Shown here: one piece after another, positions 8,780 through 18,752 of the stretch
How positions within the stretch are numbered: the stretch's first letter is position 1
Layout of the letters: every line of letters starts with the position of its first letter
From: Clostridium sp. Cult3
GTDB lineage: Bacteria; Bacillota; Clostridia; Tissierellales; Tepidimicrobiaceae
Assembly: GCF_021655115.1 (NCBI RefSeq)
Contig: NZ_PPXY01000043.1
Location: 1-44,725 of the forward strand
Length of the DNA: 44,725 nt
Reading direction: 5' to 3'
Position numbers and translations under genes: made by a program
Notes under the pieces: generated by a model
Database searches by the model: none
Seen by the model: only the letters and a program-made list of their open reading frames with translations
What the model was told of the DNA's origin: nothing

Positions 8780-9172
8780 CTATTCTATTACTACTAGTTT
8801 GTCCCCAGTGTTTACAGATGCACCTTTTGTAGTGCCAATGCTTGTAACCTTTCCATCTGTTGGAGCTAGGATTTCATTTTCCATCTTCATGGCCTCTAAT
8901 ATTAGTAATACATCTCCTGCTTTTACTTCATCTCCTTCATTTACATTTATGCTTAGTATGGTTCCTGGCATAGGTGCTTCTACTACCTCTGCTCCTTCTG
9001 TTACTACTACTTCCTTTTTCTCCTCTTTTGGTTTTGGCTGTGCTGCTGGTTTTGGCTGTGCTGCTGGTTTTGGTTGGGGTGTTGGTCTTTTTGAAGTTGT
9101 TTCACCATTTGCTATCTCTTCGACTTCAACTTCGTATTCATTTCCATTTACATTTATTAAAAATTTTCTCAT
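8780..9172 (-). CDS. mmdC: Biotin carboxyl carrier subunit of the decarboxylase
   Basis: This 130-residue mobile biotin carrier shuttles CO2 from the carboxyltransferase (MmdA) to the membrane pump (MmdB). The C-terminal biotinyl domain has the motif EAMKMEN (93-99), with Lys96 the biotinylation site. The N-terminal ~25 residues are a small beta segment typical of gamma subunits. Between them is a flexible Pro/Ala/Lys linker with repeated PKPAAQ units, encoded by an 18-base tandem repeat. ATG is preceded by GGAGG. A biotin ligase gene is not present in the window. Confidence 0.96.
   Translation of the reverse strand: MRKFLINVNGNEYEVEVEEIANGETTSKRPTPQPKPAAQPKPAAQPKPKEEKKEVVVTEGAEVVEAPMPGTILSINVNEGDEVKAGDVLLILEAMKMENEILAPTDGKVTSIGTTKGASVNTGDKLVVIE
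9030..9079. repeat. 18-base tandem repeat encoding the Pro-Ala-Lys linker
   Basis: The unit GGTTTTGGCTGTGCTGCT occurs at 9030-9047 and 9048-9065 and begins again at 9066. On the coding (minus) strand it encodes the repeated QPKPAA block of the biotin carrier linker. Copy number is likely to vary between strains. Confidence 0.85.
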
Positions 9173-9202
9173 GATTTTACCTCCTAATGATTTAGATGTA
9201 TT

Positions 9203-9565
9203 TTATAGTTTTTTTGAGATCTCTTCTATTCTTCCCATTTCCGCCCAAATAGGGGAAGGTGTAGAGACCCTTTTTATACTTTTAATATTAATATCAGGGA
9301 TTGTTACTCCCATACTAGCTGCTATTGCTGCTGCTATGACTGCTACTAGTTCTTCATCGTCTATGTTTTGTTCTTCTTTTGATGACTGTGGTGTCTTTTC
9401 TACTGTGTTGGATATGTTCTCTACTTCTGTTTTCTCTTTATCCTTGTTGGTTGCCGCCCTTAATAGGCCTATTAGATAGGATATGGCTATTAATACTATA
9501 AATACTATCAACATACTAAATACCGTTATGAGTAAGCTTTGACTTATAGTTATCTTGTCTCCCAA
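9203..9565 (-). CDS. mmdD: Decarboxylase small membrane subunit (OadG/MmdD family)
   Basis: This is a small single-span membrane subunit of the Na+-pumping decarboxylase complex. One transmembrane helix lies near the N terminus (LLITVFSMLIVFIVLIAISY), followed by an acidic, polar linker (TEVENISNTVEKTPQSSKEE). It ends with an Ala-rich helix (ELVAVIAAAIAASMG) and a C-terminal SPIWAEMGRIEE of the OadG type. It anchors the soluble alpha subunit to the pump. I prefer the TTG at 9565, with GAGGTG five bases upstream; the in-frame GTG at 9574 overlaps that site. The gene follows mmdA by 14 bases. Confidence 0.88.
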   Translation of the reverse strand: MGDKITISQSLLITVFSMLIVFIVLIAISYLIGLLRAATNKDKEKTEVENISNTVEKTPQSSKEEQNIDDEELVAVIAAAIAASMGVTIPDINIKSIKRVSTPSPIWAEMGRIEEISKKL

Positions 9566-9579
9566 ATTTATCACCTCTT

Positions 9580-11124
9580 TTATACTGGTAAATTACCATG
9601 TTTCTTAGAAGGATTACTCTCTCGTTTGCTTTCTAACATGTCAAAGGCTGATATTAATCTTGGTCTTGTAATACTTGGTATTATTACATCGTCTACATAT
9701 CCTCTTTCTGCTGCTATATATGGATTAGCTACAGTGTCTCTATATTCTTCTATTTTTTGTTGTCTTGTTTCTATTGGGTCTTCTGATTGTTTGATGTCAT
9801 GTTTAAATATTATATTAGCTGCTCCATCTGGTCCCATTACTGCAATCTCTGCATTGGGCCATGCTAATACTTGATCGGCTCCTAGTTCCTTGTTACACAT
9901 GGCTATATACGCCCCACCATAGGCTTTTCTTATGATTACCGTTACTTTTGGCACGGTAGCTTCACTGTAGGCATAGAGCATCTTGGCTCCATGGCGTATT
10001 ATTCCTCCGTATTCCTGATCCGTACCTGGTAAAAACCCTGGTACATCTACTAAGTTTAGTAGTGGTATGTTGAAGGCATCGCATGTTCGTATGAATCTTC
10101 CTGCTTTGTCCGAAGCGTTTATGTCTAAGCATCCTGCTAATACCCTTGGTTGATTTGCTACTACCCCTACGGTTTTCCCATTGAGTCTTATGTATCCTGT
10201 TATGATGTTTTGTGCAAAGTACTGTTGTACTTCGAAAAATTCCCCATTGTCAGCTAATAATTGTATTATTTCTTTCATATCGTAGGGTTTGTTTGGATTT
10301 GTTGGTACTATTTCATTTAATTTTTCCTCTACCCTATTTATCTCATCATCGGTTTCATATACTGGTGGTGTTTCTAGATTGTTAGATGGTAAATAGCTAA
10401 GTAGGGTCTTTATCCTTTCTATGGCTTCTTCTTCGGTCTTGTCCATAAAGTGAGCTACTCCAGATGTTTTGTTGTGAGTCCCTGCTCCTCCTAGTTCTTC
10501 CTGGGTTACATCTTCTCCTGTTACAGTTTTTATTACTTGGGGTCCAGTTATGAACATTTGACTTGTGTTTTCTACCATGAATATGAAGTCCGTTAGGGCT
10601 GGTGAATATACTGCTCCTCCAGCACAAGGCCCCATTATGGCTGTTATCTGTGGTATTACTCCTGAGGCCATGGTGTTTCTATAGAATATTTTCCCATAAC
10701 CTGATAGGGCATCTACTCCTTCTTGGATTCGCGCTCCACCAGAATCGTTTATTCCTATTATTGGTGCTCCCATCTTTAATGCCATATCTTGTACTTTGAC
10801 TATTTTGGCTGCATGCATCTCCCCTAGGGAGCCACCTAGGACCGTAAAATCCTGAGCATATACGAATACTAGTCTTCCGTCTACCGTTCCATAGCCAGTT
10901 ACTACTCCATCCCCTGGGGCTTCGGTGTTTTCCATTCCAAAGTTTGTACAGCGGTGTTTGACAAAAGCATCTATTTCCATGAAACTTCCCTCGTCTAGCA
11001 ATAGATGGATCCTTTCTCTTGCTGTTAATTTCCCTTTTTGATGCTGTTTTTCAATTCTTTTTTCTCCACCACCAAGTTCTATTTTTTCTTTGGTTTCTAG
11101 GAGTCTTTCAATTCTTTCCTTCAT
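9580..11124 (-). CDS. mmdA: Methylmalonyl-CoA decarboxylase/carboxyltransferase, alpha subunit
   Basis: MmdA moves the carboxyl group of methylmalonyl-CoA to biotin on MmdC, giving propionyl-CoA. The 514-residue protein has two crotonase-like halves of the carboxyltransferase family. The N-terminal half carries [18 protein letters not shown] and [16 protein letters not shown], and the C-terminal half has [22 protein letters not shown] and [11 protein letters not shown]. It closely resembles propionyl-CoA carboxylase beta chains, but no biotin carboxylase gene is nearby and a Na+-pump beta subunit is, so decarboxylation is favoured. Start is the ATG at 11124, six bases after AGGAGG; an ATG five codons earlier would place that site inside the gene. 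Confidence 0.95.
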   Translation of the reverse strand: MKERIERLLETKEKIELGGGEKRIEKQHQKGKLTARERIHLLLDEGSFMEIDAFVKHRCTNFGMENTEAPGDGVVTGYGTVDGRLVFVYAQDFTVLGGSLGEMHAAKIVKVQDMALKMGAPIIGINDSGGARIQEGVDALSGYGKIFYRNTMASGVIPQITAIMGPCAGGAVYSPALTDFIFMVENTSQMFITGPQVIKTVTGEDVTQEELGGAGTHNKTSGVAHFMDKTEEEAIERIKTLLSYLPSNNLETPPVYETDDEINRVEEKLNEIVPTNPNKPYDMKEIIQLLADNGEFFEVQQYFAQNIITGYIRLNGKTVGVVANQPRVLAGCLDINASDKAGRFIRTCDAFNIPLLNLVDVPGFLPGTDQEYGGIIRHGAKMLYAYSEATVPKVTVIIRKAYGGAYIAMCNKELGADQVLAWPNAEIAVMGPDGAANIIFKHDIKQSEDPIETRQQKIEEYRDTVANPYIAAERGYVDDVIIPSITRPRLISAFDMLESKRESNPSKKHGNLPV

Positions 11125-11145
11125 TTCCTTCCTCCTCATCTATGA

Positions 11146-11547
11146 TTATTTTCTCTCACAAAGCTCTATCAAAACTCCATAAGTTGACTTTGGATGTAAA
11201 AAGGCTATCTTAGCTCCTCCTGCACCATATCTTGGCTTTTCATCTATCATCCTTATACCTTTTTCTTTTAGTTCTTCTATGGCTTTTTCAATATCTTCTA
11301 CCCTATAGGCTATATGTTGGATTCCTTCTCCTCTTTTTTCTATAAACTTAGCTATAGGCCCATCTTCTTCCGTTGACTCTAATAACTCTACTTCCGTATC
11401 GCCTATTGGTAAGAAAGCCACCTTCACCTTTTGTTCTTCTACCACCTCTGTATTAACACACTTAATCCCTAAAACCTCTTCATAAAACTTTAACGCTTCA
11501 TCTAAATCTTTGACGGCTATACCTATATGGTCAACCTTATTTACCAC
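11146..11547 (-). CDS. mce: Methylmalonyl-CoA epimerase
   Basis: Mce interconverts the R and S forms of methylmalonyl-CoA, linking the mutase product to the decarboxylase substrate. The 133-residue vicinal-oxygen-chelate fold starts [18 protein letters not shown], with metal-ligand His7. A second ligand is likely in GIQHIAYRV, and the acidic one in the C-terminal VLIELCE. The GTG start has GGGGGG six bases upstream. It lies between meaB and mmdA in the propionate operon, exactly where the pathway needs it. Confidence 0.96.
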   Translation of the reverse strand: MVNKVDHIGIAVKDLDEALKFYEEVLGIKCVNTEVVEEQKVKVAFLPIGDTEVELLESTEEDGPIAKFIEKRGEGIQHIAYRVEDIEKAIEELKEKGIRMIDEKPRYGAGGAKIAFLHPKSTYGVLIELCERK

Positions 11548-11566
11548 AAAAATCCCCCCTATTATT

Positions 11567-12502
11567 CTATTCTTTAATAAGCTTTAACACTTTATCTTTA
11601 GCAGAGTAAGGATCTAATTCTTTGTCTACTACTTCCTTCGATAAATTATCTAACATGTTTTCTTCCAATGCTTTATACATTATCAAGCTCATCAATTCTT
11701 CTTCTACTAGCTTTAATACTTCAAATTTTGTGTTTCGCCTTCTTCTCTTTAGAATTTTCCCTGTTGTTTCTAAATACTTTTGATGTTCTATTAGCTCTTC
11801 TAGCACTTGGTCTATATGCTGATTTTTACTAGCAGATACCTTTAATACTGGAGGCCTATAATCCTCCTTGTCATTTAAATCCAAATTCATTTCTATTTCC
11901 AACTGGGTCTTATCTGCTCCACCTAAATCCGCCTTATTTATTGCAAATATATCTGCAATTTCCATTATACCAGCTTTTATCGCCTGTATATCATCTCCTA
12001 AATTAGGTACCATAACCATCAATACCGTATCAGCAGTTTTTACTATATCTACTTCCGACTGGCCTACCCCAACGGTTTCAATAAATATATAGTCGGCACC
12101 CCATATGTCAAGGGCCATGCAGGCACCCCATGTAGCTTTAGACATACCACCTAGGGATCCTCTAGTTCCCATACTTCTAATGAATACATCTTTATCTACA
12201 GATAAATCATTCATACGGATCCTATCCCCTAGAATAGCCCCTCCTGTAAAAGGACTAGTTGGATCTATAGCTATAATTCCAATCTTTTTATCCATCTTTC
12301 TAAATTCCTTAGCCAATCTATCCGTAAGGGTTGATTTCCCACTCCCTGGTGGTCCTGTTATCCCTATTACATAGGCGTCTCCTGTATATTTATATAGTCG
12401 CTTGATTATATCTGTAGCTTCCTTTTGGTCATTTTCTAACATAGTAATAAGTCGAGCACAGGCTCTTTTATCTCCCCTTAGAAGTCTATCATCTATATTC
12501 AA
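11567..12502 (-). CDS. meaB: MeaB-type GTPase chaperone of methylmalonyl-CoA mutase
   Basis: MeaB is a G3E-family GTPase that guards cofactor loading and protects methylmalonyl-CoA mutase from inactivation. The 311-residue protein has a Walker A motif GPPGSGKST (50-58), a later GTPase switch segment ([13 protein letters not shown]) and the base-specificity motif NKAD. The C-terminal helices correspond to the dimerisation arm. The start is TTG at 12502, with AGGTGG about eight bases upstream. It directly follows the mutase small subunit, matching its known partnership. Confidence 0.96.
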   Translation of the reverse strand: MNIDDRLLRGDKRACARLITMLENDQKEATDIIKRLYKYTGDAYVIGITGPPGSGKSTLTDRLAKEFRKMDKKIGIIAIDPTSPFTGGAILGDRIRMNDLSVDKDVFIRSMGTRGSLGGMSKATWGACMALDIWGADYIFIETVGVGQSEVDIVKTADTVLMVMVPNLGDDIQAIKAGIMEIADIFAINKADLGGADKTQLEIEMNLDLNDKEDYRPPVLKVSASKNQHIDQVLEELIEHQKYLETTGKILKRRRRNTKFEVLKLVEEELMSLIMYKALEENMLDNLSKEVVDKELDPYSAKDKVLKLIKE

Positions 12503-12519
12503 TCAATACACCACCTATA

Positions 12520-12915
12520 TTATCTTTTTAGGTTATTCTCAATATACTCTACAACTTCTGTAGTAGGAGTTCCTGGAGTAAATATGGCCTCTACTCCCGA
12601 TTCTTTTAAGAATGGTATATCCTCATCAGGTATAACTCCTCCGCCAATTATCAGCATATCATCTACTCCCTCTTTCCTCAGCAGATTTACTACTTTTGGG
12701 AAAAGATGATTATGTGCCCCAGATAATATACTCATAGCTACTACATCTACGTCTTCCTGTATAGCTGCTTGAACTATTTGCTCTGGCGTCTGCCTTAGGC
12801 CTGTATATATTACCTCCATACCTGCATCTCTCAATGATCTTGCAATAACTTTTGCTCCCCTATCATGACCATCTAAGCCTGGTTTTGCAACCAATACCCT
12901 TATTGGTTTTTCCAT
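12520..12915 (-). CDS. mcmA2: Methylmalonyl-CoA mutase, B12-binding small subunit
   Basis: This stand-alone cobalamin-binding domain of a split methylmalonyl-CoA mutase has 131 residues. The lower-axial-ligand motif DxHxxG is Asp15, His17 and Gly20 (GLDGHDRG), followed by the later SILSGAH and [10 protein letters not shown] of the flavodoxin-like fold. The start is the ATG at 12915, preceded by GGGAGG with six-base spacing; a frame extension 11 codons upstream is not protein-like. The split organisation is common in archaea and clostridia. Confidence 0.96.
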   Translation of the reverse strand: MEKPIRVLVAKPGLDGHDRGAKVIARSLRDAGMEVIYTGLRQTPEQIVQAAIQEDVDVVAMSILSGAHNHLFPKVVNLLRKEGVDDMLIIGGGVIPDEDIPFLKESGVEAIFTPGTPTTEVVEYIENNLKR

Positions 12916-12951
12916 ATTATATACCTCCCTCTTATAATCAATGCACAATCA

Positions 12952-14631
12952 TTATAGTATTACCGATTGCTCATATTCACCAAATACTTCCCTTAACACT
13001 CCACAAATCTCGCCTAGAGTTGCATAAGTTCTTACAGACTCCAGTATATAAGGCATTAGATTTTCATCCGTTTTAGCAGCAGTTTTTAACGCTTCTAAAC
13101 TCTCTTCAACTTTTTCATTATTTCTTTCTTTCTTTAATGTTTCAAGCTTTTGTTTTTGTAATCTTTCCACTTCCGGATCTACCCTTAGTATATCTTCATG
13201 ATGATCTTCGTCTGTTTGGAATTTATTGACTCCTACTACAATCCTATCCTGAGATTCAACTTCCATTTGATAACGATATGCTGAATCTTGGATTTCCTTT
13301 TGTATATAACCCTTCTCTATTGCCTTTGGAGCACCTCCAAGTTCATCTATTTTATTAATATATTCCATTGCTTCTGTTTCAATTTTATCCGTTAAGCTTT
13401 CTATATAATAGGAACCTGCTAATGGATCAATAGTTTCGGCTACCCCAGATTCGTGAGCTACTATCTGCTGAGTTCTTAAGGCAATTCTTACTGCTTCCTC
13501 AGTAGGTAGTGCTAATGCCTCGTCCTTTGAGTTGGTGTGCAGAGACTGAGTTCCGCCAAGTACTGCTGCTAATGCTTGAATGGTTACCCTAATAATATTG
13601 TTATCTGGTTGTTGAGCTGTTAAAGTTGAACCTGCCGTTTGAGTATGGAATTTCAACATCATGGATTTTTCCTTCTTAGCATTAAATCTTTCCTTCATAA
13701 TCCTCGCCCACAACCTTCTAGCCGCTCTATACTTTGCCACTTCTTCTAATAAATCATTGTGGGCGTTGAAGAAGAAAGATAGTCTTGGTGCAAAATCGTC
13801 TACATCTAATCCAGCTTCAATAGCTGCATCTACATAGGCAATTCCATCAGCTAAGGTAAAGGCTACTTCTTGAGCTGCTGTAGAGCCTGCTTCTCTTATG
13901 TGATATCCACTAATACTTATAGTGTTCCATTTCGGTACCTCTTTAGAACAGTATTCAAATATATTGGTTATAAGTCTCATAGATGGTTCTGGAGGAAATA
14001 TGTAAGTTCCCCTTGCTATATATTCTTTTAATATATCGTTTTGAATAGTACCCCTTAATTTTTCTTTGGATACTCCTTGCTTTTCTGCTACAGCGATATA
14101 CATTGCCAATAAAACGCTGGCTGGTGCATTAATAGTCATGGAAGTACTAACTTTATCTAAGGGGATTCCGTCAAATAATATTTCCATATCCTTTAATGAG
14201 TCTATGGCTACTCCCACTTTACCTACTTCCCCTTCAGATAAACTGTAATCTGAATCATATCCTATTTGGGTAGGTAAATCGAATGCAACACTAAGACCTG
14301 TTTGTCCTTGTTCTAATAAATATTTGTATCTCTTATTGGATTCCTCTGCAGTGGCAAAACCTGCATATTGTCTCATAGTCCATAGTCTACCTCTGTACAT
14401 GGTAGGCTGAACTCCTCTAGTATATGGATATTGTCCTGGGAATCCTAGTTTTTCTTCATAATCAAAGTTCCTTATATCCTCTGGTGTATATAGCCTATCT
14501 ACTTCCAAATTGGAGCCGGTTGTAAATTTTTCTTTCCTTTCTGGAAATCTAGTAATAGCCTTTTGTACCTTTTCTTCCGTCCACTTCTCCTCAGCTTTTT
14601 TGATTTCCCCAATCTTCTTCTCATCAAACAT
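12952..14631 (-). CDS. mcmA1: Methylmalonyl-CoA mutase, catalytic large subunit
   Basis: The 559-residue TIM-barrel subunit binds the acyl-CoA and, with the B12 subunit, interconverts succinyl-CoA and (R)-methylmalonyl-CoA by a radical mechanism. Family landmarks are [25 protein letters not shown] near the N terminus, [15 protein letters not shown], the [15 protein letters not shown] segment, and [18 protein letters not shown]. The length matches the large subunit of the split enzymes, lacking the B12 domain. ATG has GGAGG upstream. It is the first gene of the island, with its own promoter about 60 bases upstream. Related isobutyryl-CoA mutases are an alternative, but MeaB, the epimerase and the decarboxylase favour methylmalonyl-CoA. 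Confidence 0.96.
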   Translation of the reverse strand: MFDEKKIGEIKKAEEKWTEEKVQKAITRFPERKEKFTTGSNLEVDRLYTPEDIRNFDYEEKLGFPGQYPYTRGVQPTMYRGRLWTMRQYAGFATAEESNKRYKYLLEQGQTGLSVAFDLPTQIGYDSDYSLSEGEVGKVGVAIDSLKDMEILFDGIPLDKVSTSMTINAPASVLLAMYIAVAEKQGVSKEKLRGTIQNDILKEYIARGTYIFPPEPSMRLITNIFEYCSKEVPKWNTISISGYHIREAGSTAAQEVAFTLADGIAYVDAAIEAGLDVDDFAPRLSFFFNAHNDLLEEVAKYRAARRLWARIMKERFNAKKEKSMMLKFHTQTAGSTLTAQQPDNNIIRVTIQALAAVLGGTQSLHTNSKDEALALPTEEAVRIALRTQQIVAHESGVAETIDPLAGSYYIESLTDKIETEAMEYINKIDELGGAPKAIEKGYIQKEIQDSAYRYQMEVESQDRIVVGVNKFQTDEDHHEDILRVDPEVERLQKQKLETLKKERNNEKVEESLEALKTAAKTDENLMPYILESVRTYATLGEICGVLREVFGEYEQSVIL

Positions 14632-14691
14632 CTTTCCATCCTCCTTCTATTGGAAAAGTTTAACCACTTCAAATATCTCCATCCACTATAT

Positions 14692-14721
14692 ATTATAGTA
14701 ATAATCCCATAGATTTTGCAA
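14692..14721 (-). promoter_or_regulatory. Promoter of the methylmalonyl-CoA operon
   Basis: On the minus strand, TTGCAA (14716-14721), an 18-base spacer and a perfect TATAAT (14692-14697) lie about 60 bases before the mcmA1 start and downstream of the ftsH terminator. Confidence 0.7.
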
Positions 14722-14746
14722 CATTAATTTCAATATTTTTTAAAAA

Positions 14747-14762
14747 TGCAATAAATATTGCA
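14747..14762. promoter_or_regulatory. 16-base palindrome upstream of mcm promoter, possible operator
   Basis: TGCAATAAATATTGCA is a perfect inverted repeat (TGCAATA-AA-TATTGCA) located 25 bases upstream of the operon's -35 box. A related half site, TTTTGCAA, overlaps the -35 box itself. It could be a regulator binding site for the propionate operon. In such AT-rich DNA, chance is not excluded. Confidence 0.35.
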
Positions 14763-14784
14763 AAATTTATAATAATTTCAAAAT

Positions 14785-14813
14785 AAAAAAGGCAGCTAAT
14801 AATTTTAGCTACC
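14785..14813 (-). terminator. Terminator after ftsH
   Basis: A nine-base-pair stem (14805-14813 with 14791-14799, one GU pair) with a short loop is followed on the minus strand by six T. It begins seven bases past the ftsH stop and separates ftsH from the mcm operon. Confidence 0.9.
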
Positions 14814-14820
14814 TTAGTTA

Positions 14821-16641
14821 CTATGCACTTGCTCCTAAAAATATTTCTTCAAATTCCTTACCGTCTAAAGTTTCTCTTTCTAAAAGAGCTTCTGCTACTC
14901 TATGGAGAATATTTATATTATCTTTTAATAATTGTTCGGCCTTGCTATAAGCTTTGTCTATTAGTCCTCTCATTTCCTTATCTATGGCTGCAGCTACTTC
15001 TTCGCTATAATTTCTAGTCCTTCCAAAATCCCTCCCCACGAATACCTCTTCTTCGTCGGTACCATAGGTCATAGGTCCAAGCTTATCACTCATACCATAA
15101 TGGGTAACCATTCTCCTTGCAAGTTTAGTGGCCCTTTCAATATCGTTTTGGGCCCCTGTGCTTATGTCCTTAAGGACCAAAGCTTCTGCCACCCTACCAC
15201 CTAATAAACTAACTAGTTCATCTTCCATTTGTCCTTTAGTCATATAATATCTATCTTCCTCAGGTAAATATGCTGTAAAACCACCAGCCATTCCCCTAGG
15301 TATAATAGTTACCATATGGACTGGATCTGCATTTGGTAGAAGCCTCGATGTAATAGCATGACCTGCTTCATGATAAGCTGTAAGCCTTCTTTCTTCCTCG
15401 CTAATTACTTTAGATTTCTTCTCTGGTCCTGCGACTACTTTGATTGAAGCCTCATCTATAATATCCATTGGTATCTTCTTTAAATTTTTCCTTGCTGTTA
15501 ACAGTGCTGCCTCATTAGTCAAGTTTTCCAAATCTGCTGGTGAAAAACCAGGAGTTCTCTTTGCTACTACCTTTAAATCTACATCATCGTCTAAAGGCTT
15601 GTTTCTAGTATGAACCTTTAGGATTTCTTCCCTAGCTTTTATATCAGGTAGTCCTACATAGATCTGTCTATCAAATCTACCTGGTCTTAATATAGCTGGG
15701 TCTAATATATCAGGCCTATTGGTAGCTGCCATGACGATTATTCCTTCATTGGTGCCAAACCCATCCATTTCTACCAAAAGTTGATTTAGAGTCTGTTCCC
15801 TTTCATCATGTCCGCCACCTAGTCCTGCTCCTCTTCTTCTCCCTACTGCATCGATCTCATCTATAAATACTATGCAAGGTGCATTCTTTTTAGCCTGTTC
15901 AAATAAATCTCTAACACGGCTCGCCCCTACTCCTACAAACATTTCCACAAAATCAGAACCGGATATGCTGAAAAATGGGACCCCAGCTTCTCCTGCTACA
16001 GCCTTACTTAAATAGGTTTTTCCTGTTCCTGGAGGTCCTACTAATAGTACCCCTTTAGGAATCCTAGCTCCTATTTCCAAATATTTTCTTGGGCTCTTCA
16101 AAAAATCTACTATCTCTTCAAGTTCTTCCTTTTCCTCTTCTAAACCTGCCACATCAGCAAAAGTAACTACATCTCCATCTTCTTCCTTGTGCATTCTGGC
16201 CTTGCTTTTCCCGAAAGACATCACCCTGTTACCGCCACCTTGGGATTGTTGCATAAGAACAAACCAAAATACGATAAACATCAATATTACAAAAATCGTA
16301 GGTAATGCAGTAATAAACCAAGGTTCTGATGGTTCAGGTTCTGCACTGTAGCTTTTAATCTGTTCAGATTCTACCTTATCTCGTAGATAGTTTTCATAAA
16401 AATTATTTTTCATATGCTCAGGTATCAAAAAGGTATATTGAGTCCCATCGACTAGCTTACCTTTTAAAGTATCGCCTACGGTTATAATACTTTCTATATT
16501 ATTGTTCTCTAGATTATTTAAAAATTCAGTTACATCCATTTCCTTAACCTGCTCTACATCTTTTCCAACCATAGTTACAACAAATATTATTATGATAAGT
16601 AGAAGCAAGTAAAGACTTGTGCCTCTAAAGAATCTTCTCAA
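14821..16641 (-). CDS. ftsH: ATP-dependent zinc metalloprotease FtsH
   Basis: FtsH is a membrane-anchored hexameric AAA+ protease that degrades misfolded membrane proteins and regulators. In B. subtilis it is needed for sporulation. In this 606-residue protein two transmembrane helices (about 10-26 and 108-130) flank an extracytoplasmic domain. Walker A GPPGTGKT is at 202-209, Walker B is [13 protein letters not shown], the second region of homology is [23 protein letters not shown], and the zinc motif HEAGH lies near 425. The start ATG has GGGAGG upstream. Gene order hpt-ftsH matches B. subtilis. A sigma-A promoter with an extended -10 lies just upstream. Confidence 0.98.
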   Translation of the reverse strand: MRRFFRGTSLYLLLLIIIIFVVTMVGKDVEQVKEMDVTEFLNNLENNNIESIITVGDTLKGKLVDGTQYTFLIPEHMKNNFYENYLRDKVESEQIKSYSAEPEPSEPWFITALPTIFVILMFIVFWFVLMQQSQGGGNRVMSFGKSKARMHKEEDGDVVTFADVAGLEEEKEELEEIVDFLKSPRKYLEIGARIPKGVLLVGPPGTGKTYLSKAVAGEAGVPFFSISGSDFVEMFVGVGASRVRDLFEQAKKNAPCIVFIDEIDAVGRRRGAGLGGGHDEREQTLNQLLVEMDGFGTNEGIIVMAATNRPDILDPAILRPGRFDRQIYVGLPDIKAREEILKVHTRNKPLDDDVDLKVVAKRTPGFSPADLENLTNEAALLTARKNLKKIPMDIIDEASIKVVAGPEKKSKVISEEERRLTAYHEAGHAITSRLLPNADPVHMVTIIPRGMAGGFTAYLPEEDRYYMTKGQMEDELVSLLGGRVAEALVLKDISTGAQNDIERATKLARRMVTHYGMSDKLGPMTYGTDEEEVFVGRDFGRTRNYSEEVAAAIDKEMRGLIDKAYSKAEQLLKDNINILHRVAEALLERETLDGKEFEEIFLGASA

Positions 16642-16683
16642 TCCAAGTCCTCCCTTCTGTCTAAAATCAAATCATATTCTAAG

Positions 16684-16712
16684 ATTATAGCATATTTCCC
16701 ATTAAAGTACAA
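16684..16712 (-). promoter_or_regulatory. Promoter of ftsH
   Basis: On the minus strand, TTGTAC (16707-16712), a 17-base spacer and TATAAT (16684-16689) lie between hpt and ftsH, about 43 bases before the ftsH start. TGC precedes the -10 box, giving an extended -10. Confidence 0.85.
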
Positions 16713-16733
16713 TATAATCCCTTTTATAAACCA

Positions 16734-17270
16734 TTAACTATATACCTCTTCTTTTAATGCTGCAACAAAAGGTAAGTTTCTATATTGCTCAGCATAGTCA
16801 AGACCATATCCTACCACGAATTCATCAGGAATTACGAACCCCCTATAGTCTACAGGGACTTCTGCTTTCCTTCTATCAGGTTTATCTAAAAGGGTGCAAA
16901 TCTTTACAGATTTTGCTCCTCTCTTTTTCAAATTATCCGTTAAATATGACAATGTAAGACCTGTGTCTATTATATCTTCTACAATCAATATATCTTTATC
17001 TTCTATGCTGCAATCTAAATCCTTTATTATTCGTACAATTCCTGTTGATGTAGAAGACTTTCCATAGCTGGATACTGCCATAAAATCCATCAATACAGGC
17101 ATATTGATACTTTTGGCTAGATCTGCCATAAATATTACTGCTCCTTTTAATATACCCACTAACATTAAATTTTTATCCCTATAATCCTCGGTTATTTGTT
17201 TTCCCAATTCCTTTACCTTTGCTTCTATTTCTTCTTCAGTTACAAGTATATCCTTTATTATATCTTCCAT
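16734..17270 (-). CDS. hpt: Hypoxanthine phosphoribosyltransferase
   Basis: Hpt salvages hypoxanthine and guanine to IMP and GMP using PRPP. The 178 residues are typical. The PRPP-binding signature VEDIIDTGLTLSYL is clear; the N-terminal LVGILKGAVIFMADL forms the pyrophosphate loop region, and DEFVVGYGLDYAEQYRNLP is the base-binding C terminus. ATG has GGAGG upstream. It starts two bases after tilS ends, so translation is probably coupled. The tilS-hpt-ftsH order is the Bacillus one. Confidence 0.97.
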   Translation of the reverse strand: MEDIIKDILVTEEEIEAKVKELGKQITEDYRDKNLMLVGILKGAVIFMADLAKSINMPVLMDFMAVSSYGKSSTSTGIVRIIKDLDCSIEDKDILIVEDIIDTGLTLSYLTDNLKKRGAKSVKICTLLDKPDRRKAEVPVDYRGFVIPDEFVVGYGLDYAEQYRNLPFVAALKEEVYS

Positions 17271-17272
17271 AG

Positions 17273-18670
17273 TTAATCCTCCTCAATGCTATTATTAAAA
17301 CCTACTACCAATACCTTTTTAGTATTAGAGTTTATCTTATATAGTTCACTACTTCTATATCCAACTATCCACAGGATATTTTCATCATCGGTTAATAAAG
17401 GTATTTTATCTCTTTCATCCTTTGGAATTTTTTCATCTATGAAATAATCCTTAACCTTTTTACTACCTTTCATACCATATGGTATGAAACGATCTCCAGT
17501 TTTCCTGTTTCTTATATACAAATCCCCTTTTATCTTATCATAATCAAAGCATTTGATAAACCTATATTTCTTATCTATGTCTATATTTGTAACAGGAAGC
17601 ACCTTTGTCTCAAAACTATAACCAATTTCATCTATATATATAGTTCCTTCCACATCTACTCTATATAGAAAATCCTCATTGTCGATGTTTTTCTTCTTTT
17701 TTATGATGAAATCATCATAGCTTGTCTTAGCAATAATATCATTTATTAAATCGATACTCTTTCCGGTCCCCCTTTCTAAGAATAATATCAATGTATCAGA
17801 TATATGCTTCTCTGTAACCCCTTGCAAGTTTCCATTTATATCTAAGATGCATTTTCTTATTATCCTATGTTGAATACTCTGATGTTCCTTAATAAATTGT
17901 TTCCCATCTAAAATTATACTATCTTTTAGCTTTTTTTTCATCATTCTATTGTAACTTTTTTGTGTATATTCTTCTAAAAAATCACTATCAATGGAGACAA
18001 TCCTTGATGTTCTCCATAGTGTTTCGATTATATTTGGATTAAAATTTTCCTCTATATAGGGAATTAGCTCTAATCGTATTTTATTTCTATTATAGATTGG
18101 TTCCAAATTGGTTTTATCAAGTCTAGTTTCAATATTTCTATCCAATAGATACCTTTCTATCTCTTCCCTTTCTACACCTAAAATAGGCCTTATTATATCT
18201 TCATTTATATAATCCATGCCTTTTAATCCATCTATTCCCGTACCTCTAAAAAATCTCATCAATAAGGTTTCAGCTTGATCATTTTTATTGTGTGCTACTG
18301 CAATTTTACCTCCACCTATTTTATCTAGTATCTCGCGGAAAAAATCATATCGTAATTTTCTCCCAGCTTCCTCTGATGAAAGACCTGTCTCTTCTGCATA
18401 TTCATTCATGTTTACGGTTTTAGAATAACAAGGCAATCCTAATTTCTTGGCTAGATTCTCAACGAATATTTGATCCTTTAATGCTTCTTCCCCTCTTACA
18501 CCATGATTTAAATGGGCTATATAGATATCAAAGTCCATAACTTCCCTTATGTCCATCAAAACATAAAGTAGTGCCATAGAGTCTGGTCCACCTGAAAGGC
18601 CGAGTACTACCTTATCCCCCTTTTCAATTAATTCATATTCCTTAACAACTTTCAATACCTTATCTCTCAT
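17273..18670 (-). CDS. tilS: tRNA(Ile)-lysidine synthase
   Basis: TilS attaches lysine to C34 of the AUA-reading tRNA-Ile, changing both its codon and amino-acid identity, and is essential in most bacteria. The N-terminal PP-loop ATPase motif SGGPDS is at 26-31, with HLNHGVRGEEALKDQ and VAHNKNDQAETLLMRFFRGTG downstream. The C-terminal half carries the TilS substrate-binding domain (NRKTGDRFIPYGMKGSKKVKDYFID). I place the start at the ATG 18670, preceded by AGGTG; the GTG three codons upstream overlaps that site. Length about 465 residues. Confidence 0.97.
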   Translation of the reverse strand: MRDKVLKVVKEYELIEKGDKVVLGLSGGPDSMALLYVLMDIREVMDFDIYIAHLNHGVRGEEALKDQIFVENLAKKLGLPCYSKTVNMNEYAEETGLSSEEAGRKLRYDFFREILDKIGGGKIAVAHNKNDQAETLLMRFFRGTGIDGLKGMDYINEDIIRPILGVEREEIERYLLDRNIETRLDKTNLEPIYNRNKIRLELIPYIEENFNPNIIETLWRTSRIVSIDSDFLEEYTQKSYNRMMKKKLKDSIILDGKQFIKEHQSIQHRIIRKCILDINGNLQGVTEKHISDTLILFLERGTGKSIDLINDIIAKTSYDDFIIKKKKNIDNEDFLYRVDVEGTIYIDEIGYSFETKVLPVTNIDIDKKYRFIKCFDYDKIKGDLYIRNRKTGDRFIPYGMKGSKKVKDYFIDEKIPKDERDKIPLLTDDENILWIVGYRSSELYKINSNTKKVLVVGFNNSIEED

Positions 18671-18752
18671 AGCTATCACCTATCTTCGTATTTATATGCT
18701 ATTATATATTGTTTTCTACATAAATATCGTATTTCCTTTAAATATTATACCA

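Noticed and set aside
8799-9479. 226-codon plus-strand frame opposite the biotin carrier and mmdD
   Set aside because: It is a shadow of two well-identified minus-strand genes, spans their boundary, and is low-complexity Ser/Phe/Thr-rich.
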